Position numbers and translations under genes: made by a program. From Oscillospiraceae bacterium (GTDB lineage: Bacteria; Bacillota; Clostridia; Oscillospirales; Ruminococcaceae): a stretch of 64,000 bases of DNA. The stretch lies in the NCBI GenBank assembly GCA_028689635.1, contig JAQVCU010000004.1:1-64000 (forward strand), given 5' to 3'. The notes below the pieces were generated by a model. That model had not been told where the DNA came from and did not search any database. It worked only from the letters and a program-made list of their open reading frames with translations. Positions 48,041-57,770 of this stretch are shown in pieces. Position 1 is the stretch's first letter, and the number at the start of each line of letters is the position of its first letter.

Positions 48041-48079
48041 AATCCCTAAGTGAACGCTCCAAATGCCGTCCCCTTTTTT
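48041..48079 (+). other. Right island junction: half-site plus right arm of the split terminator
   Basis: AATCCCTAAGTG (48041-48052) mirrors the left end, and TGCCGTCCCCTTTTTT (48064-48079) completes the stem begun at 34224-34232. Rejoined, the two arms would form a normal terminator directly behind the topoisomerase A-subunit gene. Confidence 0.75.
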
Positions 48080-48170
48080 GAACTTTTTGTGAAAATGAGA
48101 AATGGTGCAACAAATCCCGAATTTCCCGGCACTATAATGGCAAAGAAAGAAAAAAGAGGGGATTTGCGAA

Positions 48171-48638
48171 ATGAGACACAAATGGATCTGCGCCGCGGCC
48201 GCGGCGCTGCTGGTCTTGTCCCTGGCCGGATGCGGTGGGATAAAGACGACGGTTGTCCCCACTCCGGAGGATCTGCCGGCCCTTACGGTGACCTATGGCG
48301 GCGAAGAGACAGATATCCCGCGCAACGAGATCCAGTGGGAAGGGGACGACAGCGCCATGACGACGGATTATCCCTCGCCGCTGGATGCGGCGGCCTCCTT
48401 TACCGAGATCGCCTGCCCGACGGGAGAACAAAACCTGACCCTTACCTTTTCGAGGGAACCGGAAAAGATCAGCGTTGCCCGTTGGAGCGCCGCGGAGATC
48501 GGGAACCTAAAGGCAAAGCCGGAGCGGCAGGACCTCAGGGAGCTTTTGCTGCCGTCGGAGGGCAGCTGGCTTTACGAGGTGGAGGGAAGCTGGAAAGAGG
48601 GAACCGTGACCTATGTCTTTTCGGTATCCCGGCCCTAA
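48171..48638 (+). CDS. Lipoprotein of unknown function
   Basis: A 155-residue exported lipoprotein: basic start, hydrophobic core and lipobox L-S-L-A-G-C with Cys about residue 20. The mature part, about 135 residues, has a likely beta-rich fold and no recognised domain. A TATAAT box at 48133-48138 has no clear -35. It is the first chromosomal gene after the island and stands alone. Confidence 0.75.
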   Translation: MRHKWICAAAAALLVLSLAGCGGIKTTVVPTPEDLPALTVTYGGEETDIPRNEIQWEGDDSAMTTDYPSPLDAAASFTEIACPTGEQNLTLTFSREPEKISVARWSAAEIGNLKAKPERQDLRELLLPSEGSWLYEVEGSWKEGTVTYVFSVSRP

Positions 48639-48744
48639 ACTTTGGAGGGCGGCTGCTTTTTTCACAAGAAGGGGAGGCTGACGGAAACAGCCAGAAAAGG
48701 CGCGGAGAGATAAAAAAGGGGAACACCCGCCCGCGCTCATAAAA

Positions 48745-48777
48745 AAAGGCCCTGCGCCGCGGCGCAGGGCCTTTTTT
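48745..48777 (+). terminator. Intrinsic terminator after the lipoprotein gene
   Basis: AAGGCCCTGCGCC pairs with GGCGCAGGGCCTT around GC, flanked by A- and T-runs, so it may work both ways. Confidence 0.85.
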
Positions 48778-48798
48778 CCTGCACTGCCAAAAGCGGGC

Positions 48799-48827
48799 TT
48801 GCCGGGAAGGACGCGCTGTGGTACAAT
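48799..48827 (+). promoter_or_regulatory. Promoter of the GNAT gene
   Basis: TTGCCG (48799-48804), 17-base spacer, TACAAT (48822-48827). Confidence 0.65.
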
Positions 48828-48854
48828 CGGTTCCAAAGGGAAGGAGAGATGGAG

Positions 48855-49436
48855 ATGGAAGGGTTTGTGCGGTTGGAAACACAGCGCCTGCGCCTGCGGG
48901 ATCATCTGGCGGAGGATCTGCCGGAGCACCACCGGCTGCTCTCCGACCCGCTGGTGATGCGGTATCTGCCGGAGCTGCGGACGCATACCCTGGCAGAATC
49001 GGAGGAGAACTTAAGGCAGGCGATGGCGCAAGTCGGCCGTCCGGAGCGCACCGGCTGGTTTTTCCGCATTGAGGAGAAGGAAAGCGGGCGGCTGGTGGGA
49101 GAGATCGGCTATACGGTGGTGGCCCAGGGGGCGGAAGGAAAAACCGGGCATCTGGGATATTTTACCTTTTGCGATTTTTGGGGCCGGGGCTATGTGCCGG
49201 AGGCTATGGCCGAGGTGCTGCGCTTTGGGTTCGAAGAGGGCGGGATCGCTTTGTTCGAGACAGGCTGTCTTGCGGAAAACAGGCGGTCGGAACGGGTGAT
49301 GCAGAAATGCGGCATGCGCCGCCGCGAGGGCGAATTCCGGGAGCGGCACGAGGGCGAGCTCAAGCCCCGGGTAGAGTATGTCCTGCGGCGGGAGGACTGG
49401 GCGCAGGGCCGGACAGACGGGGCAAAAGAGGCATAA
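48855..49436 (+). CDS. GNAT N-acetyltransferase, RimJ/RimL-like
   Basis: A 193-residue acetyltransferase of the RimJ/RimL type: L-E-T-Q-R-L-R-L-R at the start, motif A region with F-W-G-R-G-Y-V-P-E-A near residue 115, and ENRRSERVMQKCGM near 145. ATG 48855 is eight bases from AGGAG; an in-frame ATG two codons upstream is too close to that site. The substrate is unknown. Confidence 0.85.
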   Translation: MEGFVRLETQRLRLRDHLAEDLPEHHRLLSDPLVMRYLPELRTHTLAESEENLRQAMAQVGRPERTGWFFRIEEKESGRLVGEIGYTVVAQGAEGKTGHLGYFTFCDFWGRGYVPEAMAEVLRFGFEEGGIALFETGCLAENRRSERVMQKCGMRRREGEFRERHEGELKPRVEYVLRREDWAQGRTDGAKEA

Positions 49437-49467
49437 AAAAATCAGGCGGGCAGAAGCCCAGCCTGAT
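49434..49467 (-). terminator. Terminator hairpin, minus-strand T-run
   Basis: ATCAGGC and GCCTGAT pair with an inner GGGC/GCCC. The T-run is on the minus-strand side; in the plus direction no T-run follows, so plus termination of the GNAT transcript would be weak. Confidence 0.5.
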
Positions 49468-49622
49468 CCTGGCTTATCATATTCCCAAACGCAACAGCCT
49501 TTTTTCCATGATAAGACCGCCTTTATTGTGCACAGAACCCGTCGGAAAATACGGTGGAAAAGCAGTTTTGGCAAAGTTTTGGGCTGTGGCGCGGCGAATG
49601 GAAAAAGGAAGCAAAAAAAGAG

Positions 49623-49651
49623 TTGCATCTTTCTGCTAAGTATGATATCAT
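49623..49651 (+). promoter_or_regulatory. secG promoter
   Basis: TTGCAT (49623-49628), 17-base spacer, TATCAT (49646-49651). Confidence 0.7.
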
Positions 49652-49688
49652 AAATAAAGTTAATCGGAAAAAGGCGGAGGTGCTAAAA

Positions 49689-49940
49689 ATGCAGGTGTTT
49701 GAAATCATTGGCGGTATCCTGTTGGTTTTGATCTCGATCTCGATGATCGTTATTGTTATGTTGCAGGAAGGCAAGGGCAAAGGGATTGGTACCATCAGCG
49801 GCGGTGACACCACCGGTGCTTATGGGAAAAACAGAGCAAAGACCCTGGACGCAATGTTGTCCAGATATACAAAAATTTGCGCGATTCTGTTCCTTGTTCT
49901 CACGTTTGCCGTTTGGATTTTGAGTATTTTTACGAAGTAA
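49689..49940 (+). CDS. secG: Preprotein translocase subunit SecG
   Basis: An 83-residue membrane protein with two transmembrane helices (about residues 5-25 and 60-80). Between them is the SecG-type loop L-Q-E-G-K-G-K-G-I-G-T-I-S-G-G near 27-42. SecG assists SecYE during export. ATG 49689 follows GGCGGAGG; the upstream open frame is non-coding. The following rnr gene is the usual neighbour. Confidence 0.93.
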   Translation: MQVFEIIGGILLVLISISMIVIVMLQEGKGKGIGTISGGDTTGAYGKNRAKTLDAMLSRYTKICAILFLVLTFAVWILSIFTK

Positions 49941-49943
49941 CCC

Positions 49944-49977
49944 AAAAGCGTCCTGCCGAACAGCAGGACGCTTTTTT
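49944..49977 (+). terminator. Intrinsic terminator after secG
   Basis: AAAAGCGTCCTGC pairs with GCAGGACGCTTTT and is followed by more T. Confidence 0.9.
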
Positions 49978-50102
49978 AATATGGAAAAACCTGCTTGCCG
50001 GAAAGGGCCTGCTCCGGCGAGATTTTTTGCGTTTTCCGGAAATTCTAATCAGAAACAGGCCTGCGGCAACGCGGGCGGCGCAGGCGAAGGAATGGAGAAA
50101 GA

Positions 50103-52241
50103 ATGAAACAAGATTACAGCGTGGGGATCGGAAAGGTCCTGCAAAAATCGGGTAAAAAAGGGATGACTGCCCGGGAGATCTCGGTGAAGATGAAAGTGCG
50201 CCGCTTTGAAATGGAAGCGTTTCTGCTGGTGCTGCAAGGAATGGTCAAATCCGGCAAGGTCAAGGAGAAAAAGGGCCGTTACAGCGCCGCCCAGCGCCCG
50301 GCCGGGATCTTGGCGGACGTGGTAAAGGTCACCGAAAAATTTGGCTTTGTCCATCCGCAGGACGCGGATGGGGACGTCTTTATCCCCGGCCGCTTTTTAA
50401 TGGGAGCCCTGCCGGGAGACCGGGTGGAGATCCTGCAGCGCATGGGTCGGGGCAACCTTCCGGAAGGGGAAGTGCTCCGCGTGGTGGAGGCGGCGGATTA
50501 CCGCTTCTCCGGCACCGTTTCTTACGAGGGGGACCGCTGCCTGGTGACGCCGGACGAAGGGGCCCGCTTTGCCATGGCGGTGGGAAAAGGCAAGACCATG
50601 GGCGCCCAGAGCGGCGATAAGGTGTTGGCCCGTATCTCCTACCGGGGAAAGCGGCATTTTGACCACCGTGCGGAAGTGCTGGCCATCTTTGGCAGCGCGC
50701 AAAGCGCTGCCGCCTGTTGCGAAGCTATCGTAGCGGCGGCCGGCGTCCAAAAGGATTTTCCGCCGGAGGCGGCGCAGGAAGCGGCCGCGGCGGCTGCCCG
50801 GGCGATCCCGGATCAGGAACTGCAGCGCCGGCTGGATCTGCGGGGGGAGAGGATTTTTACCATTGACGGGGCGGACAGCAAAGACCTGGATGACGCCATC
50901 TCCCTGGAAAAACACGAAAATGGCTGGCACCTGGGCGTACACATTGCCGACGTCAGCTGGTATGTACGGGAAAACAGCGCCCTGGATCGGGCGGCGTTTG
51001 ACCGGGGAACCTCTGTCTACTATGCCGCTTCGGTGATCCCCATGCTGCCGGTGGAGCTTTCCAACGGGATGTGCTCCTTAAACCCGGGGGAGGATCGCCT
51101 GGCGTTTTCCGCTCTGCTCTCCCTGGATCAAAACGGCAAGCTCGTGGGCTACGATTTTCAAAAAACCGTGATCCGTTCCCGGGTGAAAGGCGTTTACAGC
51201 GAGGTGAACCGCATCCTGGCCGGGGAAGCCGATGAAGCGCTTTTACAAAAATACAGCGGCCTTACGTCCATGATCGCGGAGATGAAGGAGCTGGCGGATA
51301 TCCTTACGGCGCGGCGCTTTGCCCGCGGTGGGCTAAACCTTGAATCCACAGAATCCAAGATCCTTGTGGGGCCGGACGGCGTGGTATCCGATATCCTTCC
51401 CCGGGTCAGCGGCCCGGCGGAGGGGATGATCGAAGAATTTATGCTTACCGCCAACGAGGCGGCCGCCACCTTTGGGGTGGAGAAAAAGCTTCCCTTCCTG
51501 TTCCGTGTCCATGAGGATCCGCCCACCGAAAAGGTGGAACGGCTTTCGGAACTGCTGAAAGCTTTGGGCCTGGACGCAGGGGAGATCCGCCCCGGCGTGG
51601 AGAACAAAGCCCTGTGCCGGGTGCTGGAAAACGCCAGAAATACCCCCTATGCCCAGATCGTCAACCAGCAGCTGCTTCGGTCCATGGCCAAGGCAAAATA
51701 CGAGGCGGTGCACAAAGGGCATTTTGGATTGGTGCTGGAAAATTATTCCCACTTTACCTCCCCCATCCGCCGTTATCCCGATCTGGCTATCCACCGCATT
51801 ATGTCGGCGGCTTTGGCCGGGGTACCCCTGGAAAAGTTGGAGCAGAAATATCGGGAATTTGTGGGGAAAGCGGCGCTGCAATCCAGCGAACGGGAGCAGC
51901 GCGCCATGAACGTGGAGCGGGACTGTGAGGACTGCTACAAAGCGGAATATATGCGCCAGCATGTGGGCGAGGAATTTGACGGAGTGGTCTCTTCGGTGGC
52001 CCCCCACGGCGTTTATGTGGAGCTGCCTAACACGGTGGAGGGCATGATCCGGCGGGAGCTGTTGCCTGGCGGCGCCTTTGAGTATGACGGCAAGCTGGAA
52101 ATGAAGGATTCCCTTTCCGGCAGGACATATCGCGTGGGCGACCAGGCCCGCGTCAAGGTGGCGAGGGCGGACGTCTCCGGCGGCGAAGTGGATTTCATCA
52201 TCGCAGGCGAGGAACCCGGAGCTTCTGCCGCCGGAAAATAA
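50103..52241 (+). CDS. rnr: Ribonuclease R
   Basis: A 712-residue 3'-5' exoribonuclease: N-terminal helix-turn-helix-like domain (1-60), two cold-shock domains (about 60-225), and the RNB catalytic domain with F-T-I-D-G-A-D-S-K-D-L-D-D-A near residue 250 and YSHFTSPIRRYPDLAIHR near 545. The C-terminal S1 domain starts near 625. RNase R degrades structured RNA and helps tmRNA-linked mRNA decay. ATG 50103 follows GGAGAAAG. Confidence 0.96.
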   Translation: MKQDYSVGIGKVLQKSGKKGMTAREISVKMKVRRFEMEAFLLVLQGMVKSGKVKEKKGRYSAAQRPAGILADVVKVTEKFGFVHPQDADGDVFIPGRFLMGALPGDRVEILQRMGRGNLPEGEVLRVVEAADYRFSGTVSYEGDRCLVTPDEGARFAMAVGKGKTMGAQSGDKVLARISYRGKRHFDHRAEVLAIFGSAQSAAACCEAIVAAAGVQKDFPPEAAQEAAAAAARAIPDQELQRRLDLRGERIFTIDGADSKDLDDAISLEKHENGWHLGVHIADVSWYVRENSALDRAAFDRGTSVYYAASVIPMLPVELSNGMCSLNPGEDRLAFSALLSLDQNGKLVGYDFQKTVIRSRVKGVYSEVNRILAGEADEALLQKYSGLTSMIAEMKELADILTARRFARGGLNLESTESKILVGPDGVVSDILPRVSGPAEGMIEEFMLTANEAAATFGVEKKLPFLFRVHEDPPTEKVERLSELLKALGLDAGEIRPGVENKALCRVLENARNTPYAQIVNQQLLRSMAKAKYEAVHKGHFGLVLENYSHFTSPIRRYPDLAIHRIMSAALAGVPLEKLEQKYREFVGKAALQSSEREQRAMNVERDCEDCYKAEYMRQHVGEEFDGVVSSVAPHGVYVELPNTVEGMIRRELLPGGAFEYDGKLEMKDSLSGRTYRVGDQARVKVARADVSGGEVDFIIAGEEPGASAAGK

Positions 52242-52254
52242 GATCAGATCCAAA

Positions 52255-52290
52255 AGCGCCCTTCCATGGCGGAAGGGCGCCTTTTCTTTT
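52255..52290 (+). terminator. Intrinsic terminator after rnr
   Basis: GCGCCCTTCC pairs with GGAAGGGCGC, then CTTTTCTTTT. Confidence 0.85.
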
Positions 52291-52362
52291 GCCCCGGCGC
52301 ATATTCTCCAGCATATCGTCCCATGCTTTTGGCATAGAAATACAGGGAAAGGCGGAATGCAC

Positions 52363-52623
52363 ATGGAAGGAATCCTCAAGGGCATCCGCGTCCTCGCGGG
52401 GGAAACGGCGAAGGACGAAGAATGCGGCGAGCTGATCCGGGAGCTGCATCGGGTCAAGAACAGGCTGGATACCGTCAATCGAAATTTTGATATGACGGCC
52501 GACGAGGATCTGCTGGAGAGCTATATTTACGAGCTGAACGCTCTGTTGGCCCGGTACCGGTACCTTTTGCGCACCGCCCGGGAAAAAAGAGCGAAAAGCG
52601 ATCTGCGCGGGATCCTGCGATAA
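52363..52623 (+). CDS. DUF2508 family protein (YaaL-like)
   Basis: An 86-residue helical, charged protein with the DUF2508 pattern (N-R-N-F-D-M-T-A-D-E-D-L-L-E-S-Y-I-Y-E-L-N-A-L near residues 45-67). The ATG at 52363 is eight bases after GGCGG; ATG 52357 is too close to that site. Function is unknown. It precedes bofA, as yaaL does in Bacillus subtilis. Confidence 0.85.
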   Translation: MEGILKGIRVLAGETAKDEECGELIRELHRVKNRLDTVNRNFDMTADEDLLESYIYELNALLARYRYLLRTAREKRAKSDLRGILR

Positions 52624-52644
52624 TGGGAAAGGAGTGGGGAAAAG

Positions 52645-52893
52645 ATGCAGACGGTGCTGGCCTGGCTTTTGGGGGCGGCGATGGCCCTTGTCTATCTGCG
52701 CAGCGGCCATCCCCTGCGGGCGCTGCTGGGAAGCGCCGTTTCCGGCGCTGCGTGTCTGTGGCTGGTGCGGATCACGTCGGCGATCACCGGCGTCACCTTG
52801 GCGCTTAACGGGGCGTCCCTGTTTTCTGCGGCTTTTTTGGGCGCGCCGGGGGTGGCTGCCCTGGCGCTGGTGCGCGGCCTGTGGCGGATATAA
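52645..52893 (+). CDS. BofA family membrane protein (pro-sigma-K processing inhibitor family)
   Basis: An 82-residue hydrophobic protein with two to three membrane segments and the BofA-like ending I-T-G-V-T-L-A-L-N ... L-G-A-P-G-V-A-A-L-A-L. In Bacillus, BofA holds the SpoIVFB protease inactive until the forespore signals. The pairing with DUF2508 supports the call. It suggests a sporulating ancestry, though not that this strain sporulates. Confidence 0.85.
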   Translation: MQTVLAWLLGAAMALVYLRSGHPLRALLGSAVSGAACLWLVRITSAITGVTLALNGASLFSAAFLGAPGVAALALVRGLWRI

Positions 52894-52937
52894 AGAGCGG
52901 CGGGACTGTTTTCCCCCGCCGGGCGTTTGGAGAACGC

Positions 52938-52967
52938 AAAAAGAGGAGGCGAAAGCCTCCTCTTTTG
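52938..52967. terminator. Bidirectional terminator between bofA and rnpB
   Basis: AAAAGAGGAGGC pairs with GCCTCCTCTTTT around GAAA. It serves both the plus-strand bofA and the minus-strand rnpB. Confidence 0.85.
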
Positions 52968-53318
52968 CACGACCAGACATATAAGCCGAGTTCTGTATTT
53001 GACAACAATCTTTCTAAGCCGCAGGTCGCCCCACGGCTTCAGCCACCTGATCGGGAACGCACCGGGCCGATGCTGTATGTTCCCATTGCGGTGTTGCTTC
53101 GGATAGGGTTTACACAGCCGCATGGTCTCCCATGCGCTGGTGAGCTCTTACCTCACCTTTCCACCCTTGCCGGGAGAACCCGGCGGTTTCTTTCTGTTGC
53201 ACTTTCCCTGGAGTCGCCTCCGGCTGCCGTTAGCAGTTATCCTTGCCCTGCGAAGCCCGGACTTTCCTCACGCACGGCCTTTCGGCACTGTGCCCGCTGC
53301 TGTCTTGCCTGCTCGCAG
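52968..53318 (-). ncRNA. rnpB: RNase P RNA, bacterial class A
   Basis: The minus strand has the signature GAGGAAAGTCCGGGCTTC near the 5' end (plus about 53260-53277). Further on are GGGTGGAAAGGTGAGGTAAG, a conserved A-G-A-C-C-A-T-G region, and the 3' signature AGAACTCGGCTTAT (about 52981-52994). It is the catalytic RNA that matures tRNA 5' ends. A TATAAT lies at 53324-53329 on the minus strand, just upstream. Ends are estimated. Confidence 0.95.
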
Positions 53319-53323
53319 GGTCT

Positions 53324-53329
53324 ATTATA
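53324..53329 (-). promoter_or_regulatory. -10 box of rnpB
   Basis: TATAAT on the minus strand. The -35 (TGTACT at 17 bases) is weak. Confidence 0.55.
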
Positions 53330-53383
53330 GCAGGATTTTTTGCAAAAGTACAGGGCGCGCCGCGGGAAAAGCTTTCGGGCGGC

Positions 53384-53412
53384 TTGCGCGGCGGGGCGGG
53401 GTGTGATAGGAT
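53384..53412 (+). promoter_or_regulatory. Promoter of the FakA-middle-domain-like gene
   Basis: TTGCGC (53384-53389), 17-base spacer, TAGGAT (53407-53412). Confidence 0.5.
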
Positions 53413-53437
53413 AATGAAAAAGAAAGGCGGCGACGAT

Positions 53438-53689
53438 ATGCTGGAATATAGGTATGACACTCAGCTTTTGATCGAGGGCAAAGGTTTGGATGAGGACGCA
53501 GTGAACGATTATTTCCAGGCCCATTTCCAGGGGGACTGCCTTCTGGCGGTGGGGGACGAGGAACTGATCAAGATCCATTATCACACCAACGAGCCGTGGA
53601 AGGTGTTGGAATATTGCGCTTCTTTGGGAGAGATCCACGACATTGTGGTGGAGGATATGGACCGGCAGGCCCGCGGCCTGAAAGGCTAA
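53438..53689 (+). CDS. Stand-alone homologue of the FakA (DAK2 protein) middle domain
   Basis: An 83-residue protein whose sequence parallels the middle domain of the FakA-like protein at 11.3 kb: Y-R-Y-D-T-Q-L-L-I-E against F-T-Y-C-T-E-F-I-V-E, G-D-C-L-L-A-V against G-D-C-V-V-V-V, and I-K-I-H-Y-H-T-N-E-P against I-K-C-H-V-H-T-N-N-P. No kinase or DegV-like part is present. Related short proteins in Clostridia are annotated as dihydroxyacetone-kinase-like. A regulatory or FakB-binding role is possible. ATG 53438 follows GGCGGCG. Confidence 0.75.
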   Translation: MLEYRYDTQLLIEGKGLDEDAVNDYFQAHFQGDCLLAVGDEELIKIHYHTNEPWKVLEYCASLGEIHDIVVEDMDRQARGLKG

Positions 53690-53708
53690 AGCGGGGCGCA
53701 GAGCGAAA

Positions 53709-53738
53709 AAAAGAGGGCCAAAAGGCCCTCTTTTTTTT
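53709..53738. terminator. Bidirectional terminator before hydF end
   Basis: AGAGGGCC pairs with GGCCCTCT around AAAA, with A- and T-runs on either side, between convergent genes. Confidence 0.85.
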
Positions 53739-53741
53739 GGT

Positions 53742-54938
53742 TCAATAGGGCAGATCCACATCCGGGAGGATACCGGCCAGGCAGGCGATGACAACACCGT
53801 AGTTGGACATGGGGACGCCGGCCGCTTTGGCGGCCTCCACGCGTGAAAGCAGATATTTGCGGTTGAACATGCAGCCGCCGCAGTGGATGATCAGGTCGTA
53901 AGGGGAGAGATCCTCGGGAAAATCGGTTCCCGCCACAGTATCCACCCGCAGGCCGGCCCCTACTTTTTTTCGCAGCATATTGGGGATCTTTTCCCGGCCG
54001 ATGTCCTCAGCCAGGGGGGCGTGGGTACAGGCCTCGGCGATCAGCACCCGGGAATTTTCGGTCAGGGCATCGATGGCGGCAGCACTCTCCACAAAATAGG
54101 GAAGATCCCCCTTGTAACCTGCCATCAGCACAGAAAAGGAGGTGAGACGGCTTTCGGCGGGCTTTTTCTCCCACACTGTGCGGAACACCTGGGAATCGGT
54201 GATGATCAGCTTAGGCGGGGCGCTGAGGGAAGCCAGGGACTGCTCCAGCAGATCGGTGGTGGCGCTCATGATCAGGCATTTTTTGTCCAGAAGCTCCCGA
54301 AGCACCTGCACCTGCGGTAGGATTAGCCTGCCTTTGGGGGCCTGGATATCCTGAGGCATGACCAGCAGCACCAGGTCGCCCGGGCCCACCAGGGAACGGG
54401 TGATGCTTTCGCTTTCAAAATCCTCTGGGATCGCGCGGATCAAAGCCTCCCGGATGCTGTTGACCCCGGAGCCGGTGAGGGCGCTGGCGGGGATGGCCTC
54501 CAGCCCCAGCTTTTCCCGGATATCGGCGCAGAGCGGGCCGCAGCCGTCGGAGAGATCCGCTTTGTTGACCACTGCCACCACTGGGATCCTGGCGGCTTTG
54601 AGACGGCGGGCCCAGGAAAGCTCTTGTTCCGTCACGGCGTCATAGAACAACAGCAGGGCGACATCGGTTTTTTCCAGGGCCTTTTCCGTCTGGATCACCC
54701 GCAAGGCGCCAAGGGCGCCTTCGTCGTCAAACCCGGCGGTATCGATGAATACGCAGGGGCCGATGCCGTGGATCTCCATGGATTTATACACCGGGTCGGT
54801 GGTGGTGCCGGCAACCTCCGAAACAACGGCCACAGGCTGCCCGGTAAGGGCGTTGATGAGGGAGGATTTTCCGCTGTTGCGCCGGCCGAAGATACCGATG
54901 TGGAGGCGGTTGGAACGCGGAGTGTCTTGTAAACTCAT
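53742..54938 (-). CDS. hydF: [FeFe] hydrogenase H-cluster maturation GTPase HydF
   Basis: A 398-residue HydF, the scaffold on which the 2Fe subcluster of [FeFe] hydrogenase is assembled. The N-terminal Era-like GTPase domain has G-R-R-N-S-G-K-S near residue 18, T-T-D near 45, D-T-A-G near 65 and N-K-A-D near 123. A dimerisation domain follows, then the C-terminal cluster domain with Cys in E-A-C-T-H near 303 and C-G-G-C near 350. ATG 54938 follows AAGGAG. HydE, HydG and the hydrogenase are not in the window. Confidence 0.95.
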   Translation of the reverse strand: MSLQDTPRSNRLHIGIFGRRNSGKSSLINALTGQPVAVVSEVAGTTTDPVYKSMEIHGIGPCVFIDTAGFDDEGALGALRVIQTEKALEKTDVALLLFYDAVTEQELSWARRLKAARIPVVAVVNKADLSDGCGPLCADIREKLGLEAIPASALTGSGVNSIREALIRAIPEDFESESITRSLVGPGDLVLLVMPQDIQAPKGRLILPQVQVLRELLDKKCLIMSATTDLLEQSLASLSAPPKLIITDSQVFRTVWEKKPAESRLTSFSVLMAGYKGDLPYFVESAAAIDALTENSRVLIAEACTHAPLAEDIGREKIPNMLRKKVGAGLRVDTVAGTDFPEDLSPYDLIIHCGGCMFNRKYLLSRVEAAKAAGVPMSNYGVVIACLAGILPDVDLPY

Positions 54939-54961
54939 GATGGGATTCTCCTTCTTTTTAC

Positions 54962-54991
54962 AAAAAAAGGCAGCCGTCCTGCGGCTGCCTT
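54962..54991 (-). terminator. Intrinsic terminator after the zinc-ribbon/TM2 gene
   Basis: On the minus strand AAGGCAGCCG pairs with CGGCTGCCTT and is followed by a T-run. Confidence 0.8.
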
Positions 54992-55011
54992 CATTGGCGA
55001 GATGCAAACGC

Positions 55012-55737
55012 TTAGTCTTTCAGGGGGCAACCATTGCCATCCACGCTGATGGAGCCGGTGAGAAGCATAACGCCCTCCACAATGCCCCAGATCTGGACGC
55101 CGATGGTGGCGATGCCACAGCTGATGATGCCGCCGATGAGGGAAACACACAGCTGGGTAACAGCCTTGCCGGTATAACCAAGGTAGAAATTATGGATGCC
55201 AAGGCTTCCCAGGAAAAAGGCCAAAAGGCCGGCGGCAAGCTTGGATTTCTGAGTGGGAGCGGCATAGCCGGGCGCCTGCTGAGGCGGCATGGTCTGATAA
55301 GGAGGCATCGCCTGCTGAGGCGGCACGGTCTGATAAGGCGGCGTCGCCTGCTGAGGGGGCATGGTCTGATAAGGCGGTACGGCCTGATAAGGCGGCACAG
55401 TCTGCTGGGGCGGCATGGTCTGCTGAGGAGCGGCGGCTTCGACGGGAGCAGCAGCCTCGACAGGAGCAGCTGCTTCAACGGGAGCGGCTACTTCGGCAGG
55501 AGCGGCGGCTTCAACAGGAGCAGCGGCTTCAGCAGGAGCGGCTACTTCGACGGGAGCGGCGGCTTCCTGTACTGGCGCTGCCACGGCGGCGCCGCAGGTC
55601 ACGCAGTATACGGCGTCAGGAGCGGTAGACGCGCCGCAGTTGGGGCAAAACTGGCTGCCATTTCCAGCAGGGGCGCCGCAGCCGGAGCATACGGAAGAAT
55701 CGGGCGGAAGCTCTTTTCCGCATTGTCTGCAAAACAT
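55012..55737 (-). CDS. Zinc-ribbon and TM2 domain protein with repeat linker
   Basis: A 241-residue membrane protein: two zinc ribbons (C-R-Q-C-G ... C-S-G-C-G and C-P-N-C-G ... C-V-T-C-G, residues 3-50), then a linker of A-P-V-E-A-A-type repeats (about 55-100) and M-P-P-Q-Q / P-P-Y-Q-T repeats (100-160). A C-terminal TM2 domain has two membrane segments and the motif G-S-L-G-I-H-N-F-Y-L-G-Y near 175. ATG 55737 was chosen because the zinc ribbon begins there. Function is unknown. The linker is encoded by tandem DNA repeats, so its length may vary between strains. Confidence 0.85.
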   Translation of the reverse strand: MFCRQCGKELPPDSSVCSGCGAPAGNGSQFCPNCGASTAPDAVYCVTCGAAVAAPVQEAAAPVEVAAPAEAAAPVEAAAPAEVAAPVEAAAPVEAAAPVEAAAPQQTMPPQQTVPPYQAVPPYQTMPPQQATPPYQTVPPQQAMPPYQTMPPQQAPGYAAPTQKSKLAAGLLAFFLGSLGIHNFYLGYTGKAVTQLCVSLIGGIISCGIATIGVQIWGIVEGVMLLTGSISVDGNGCPLKD

Positions 55738-55920
55738 AAAAAATCCCTCTCTTTGTGGCGGAATGCCGTTTGGCGGCCCCGCTTTATAATTACGCCCCGC
55801 CGGTGGCATGGGCGGCCCAATGAAGCCATATTGGCAGCGCCATGAGATAGAGGACGCAGATCGACCGAAATGGGAATAAAAGTAGAAAACGGTTACCATA
55901 AGGATAGCGCTATGATAAAT

Positions 55921-56016
55921 ATGACAGCATGAGCGCGAAGCGCAAATGGTATCGTTGGCCATGCCCGTAGGGCGGCCATAAAAATCGAGTACAATAACCG
56001 TATTGTAGTTATTATA
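55921..56016 (-). repeat. Three-hairpin promoter-proximal repeat, copy B
   Basis: On the minus strand it begins TATAATAACTAC (plus 56005-56016) with a partner arm using G-U pairs. The GGCCGCCC-TAC-GGGCATGGCC hairpin and GCGC-TTC-GCGC inside a GATACCAT/ATGCTGTC stem follow. It lies upstream of, and in the same orientation as, the zinc-ribbon/TM2 gene. Confidence 0.8.
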
Positions 56017-56181
56017 GCACAGTTTAAAATGAAAGAAAGAAAATTTTTTTGAATTCTTGTAAAAATAAATGTTTTTATCAGATAAAATAAGTTTTTTTCT
56101 GTGAAAAGAAACAATTGCTTTGGATTATCAGCAAAAAAACGGAAAAATTTTCAGAAAACAGGTTTTTATCCGAATTTTCTA
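56017..56181. other. AT-rich intergenic region without a gene
   Basis: Runs of A and T between divergent transcripts. Apart from the gdhA promoter at its right end and repeat copy B at its left, nothing recognisable. Confidence 0.5.
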
Positions 56182-56210
56182 TTGAAAAATGCGGTAAAAG
56201 CATTTATAAT
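56182..56210 (+). promoter_or_regulatory. gdhA promoter
   Basis: TTGAAA (56182-56187), 17-base spacer, TATAAT (56205-56210). Confidence 0.8.
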
Positions 56211-56324
56211 TTAACACGAAACCGCGCAAAAGCGAAAAGGGACCTCTCTGATTTTGGGGAGCGGTTCCGCCACCGATTTTATCCGCACACAATGACGTGG
56301 GCTTGGGCGCGCAGGACTAAATAA

Positions 56325-57704
<1,380 letters not shown>

Positions 57705-57770
57705 TCTCAATAGGCTGCGATAAAAACAAAGCGGGGTCGACGATTCCGCAATGAGAATATTTTTCGCATA

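Noticed and set aside
48083-48100. TTGTGAA-like half of a Rex operator upstream of the lipoprotein gene
   Set aside because: The second half-site is missing, so it does not form the palindrome.
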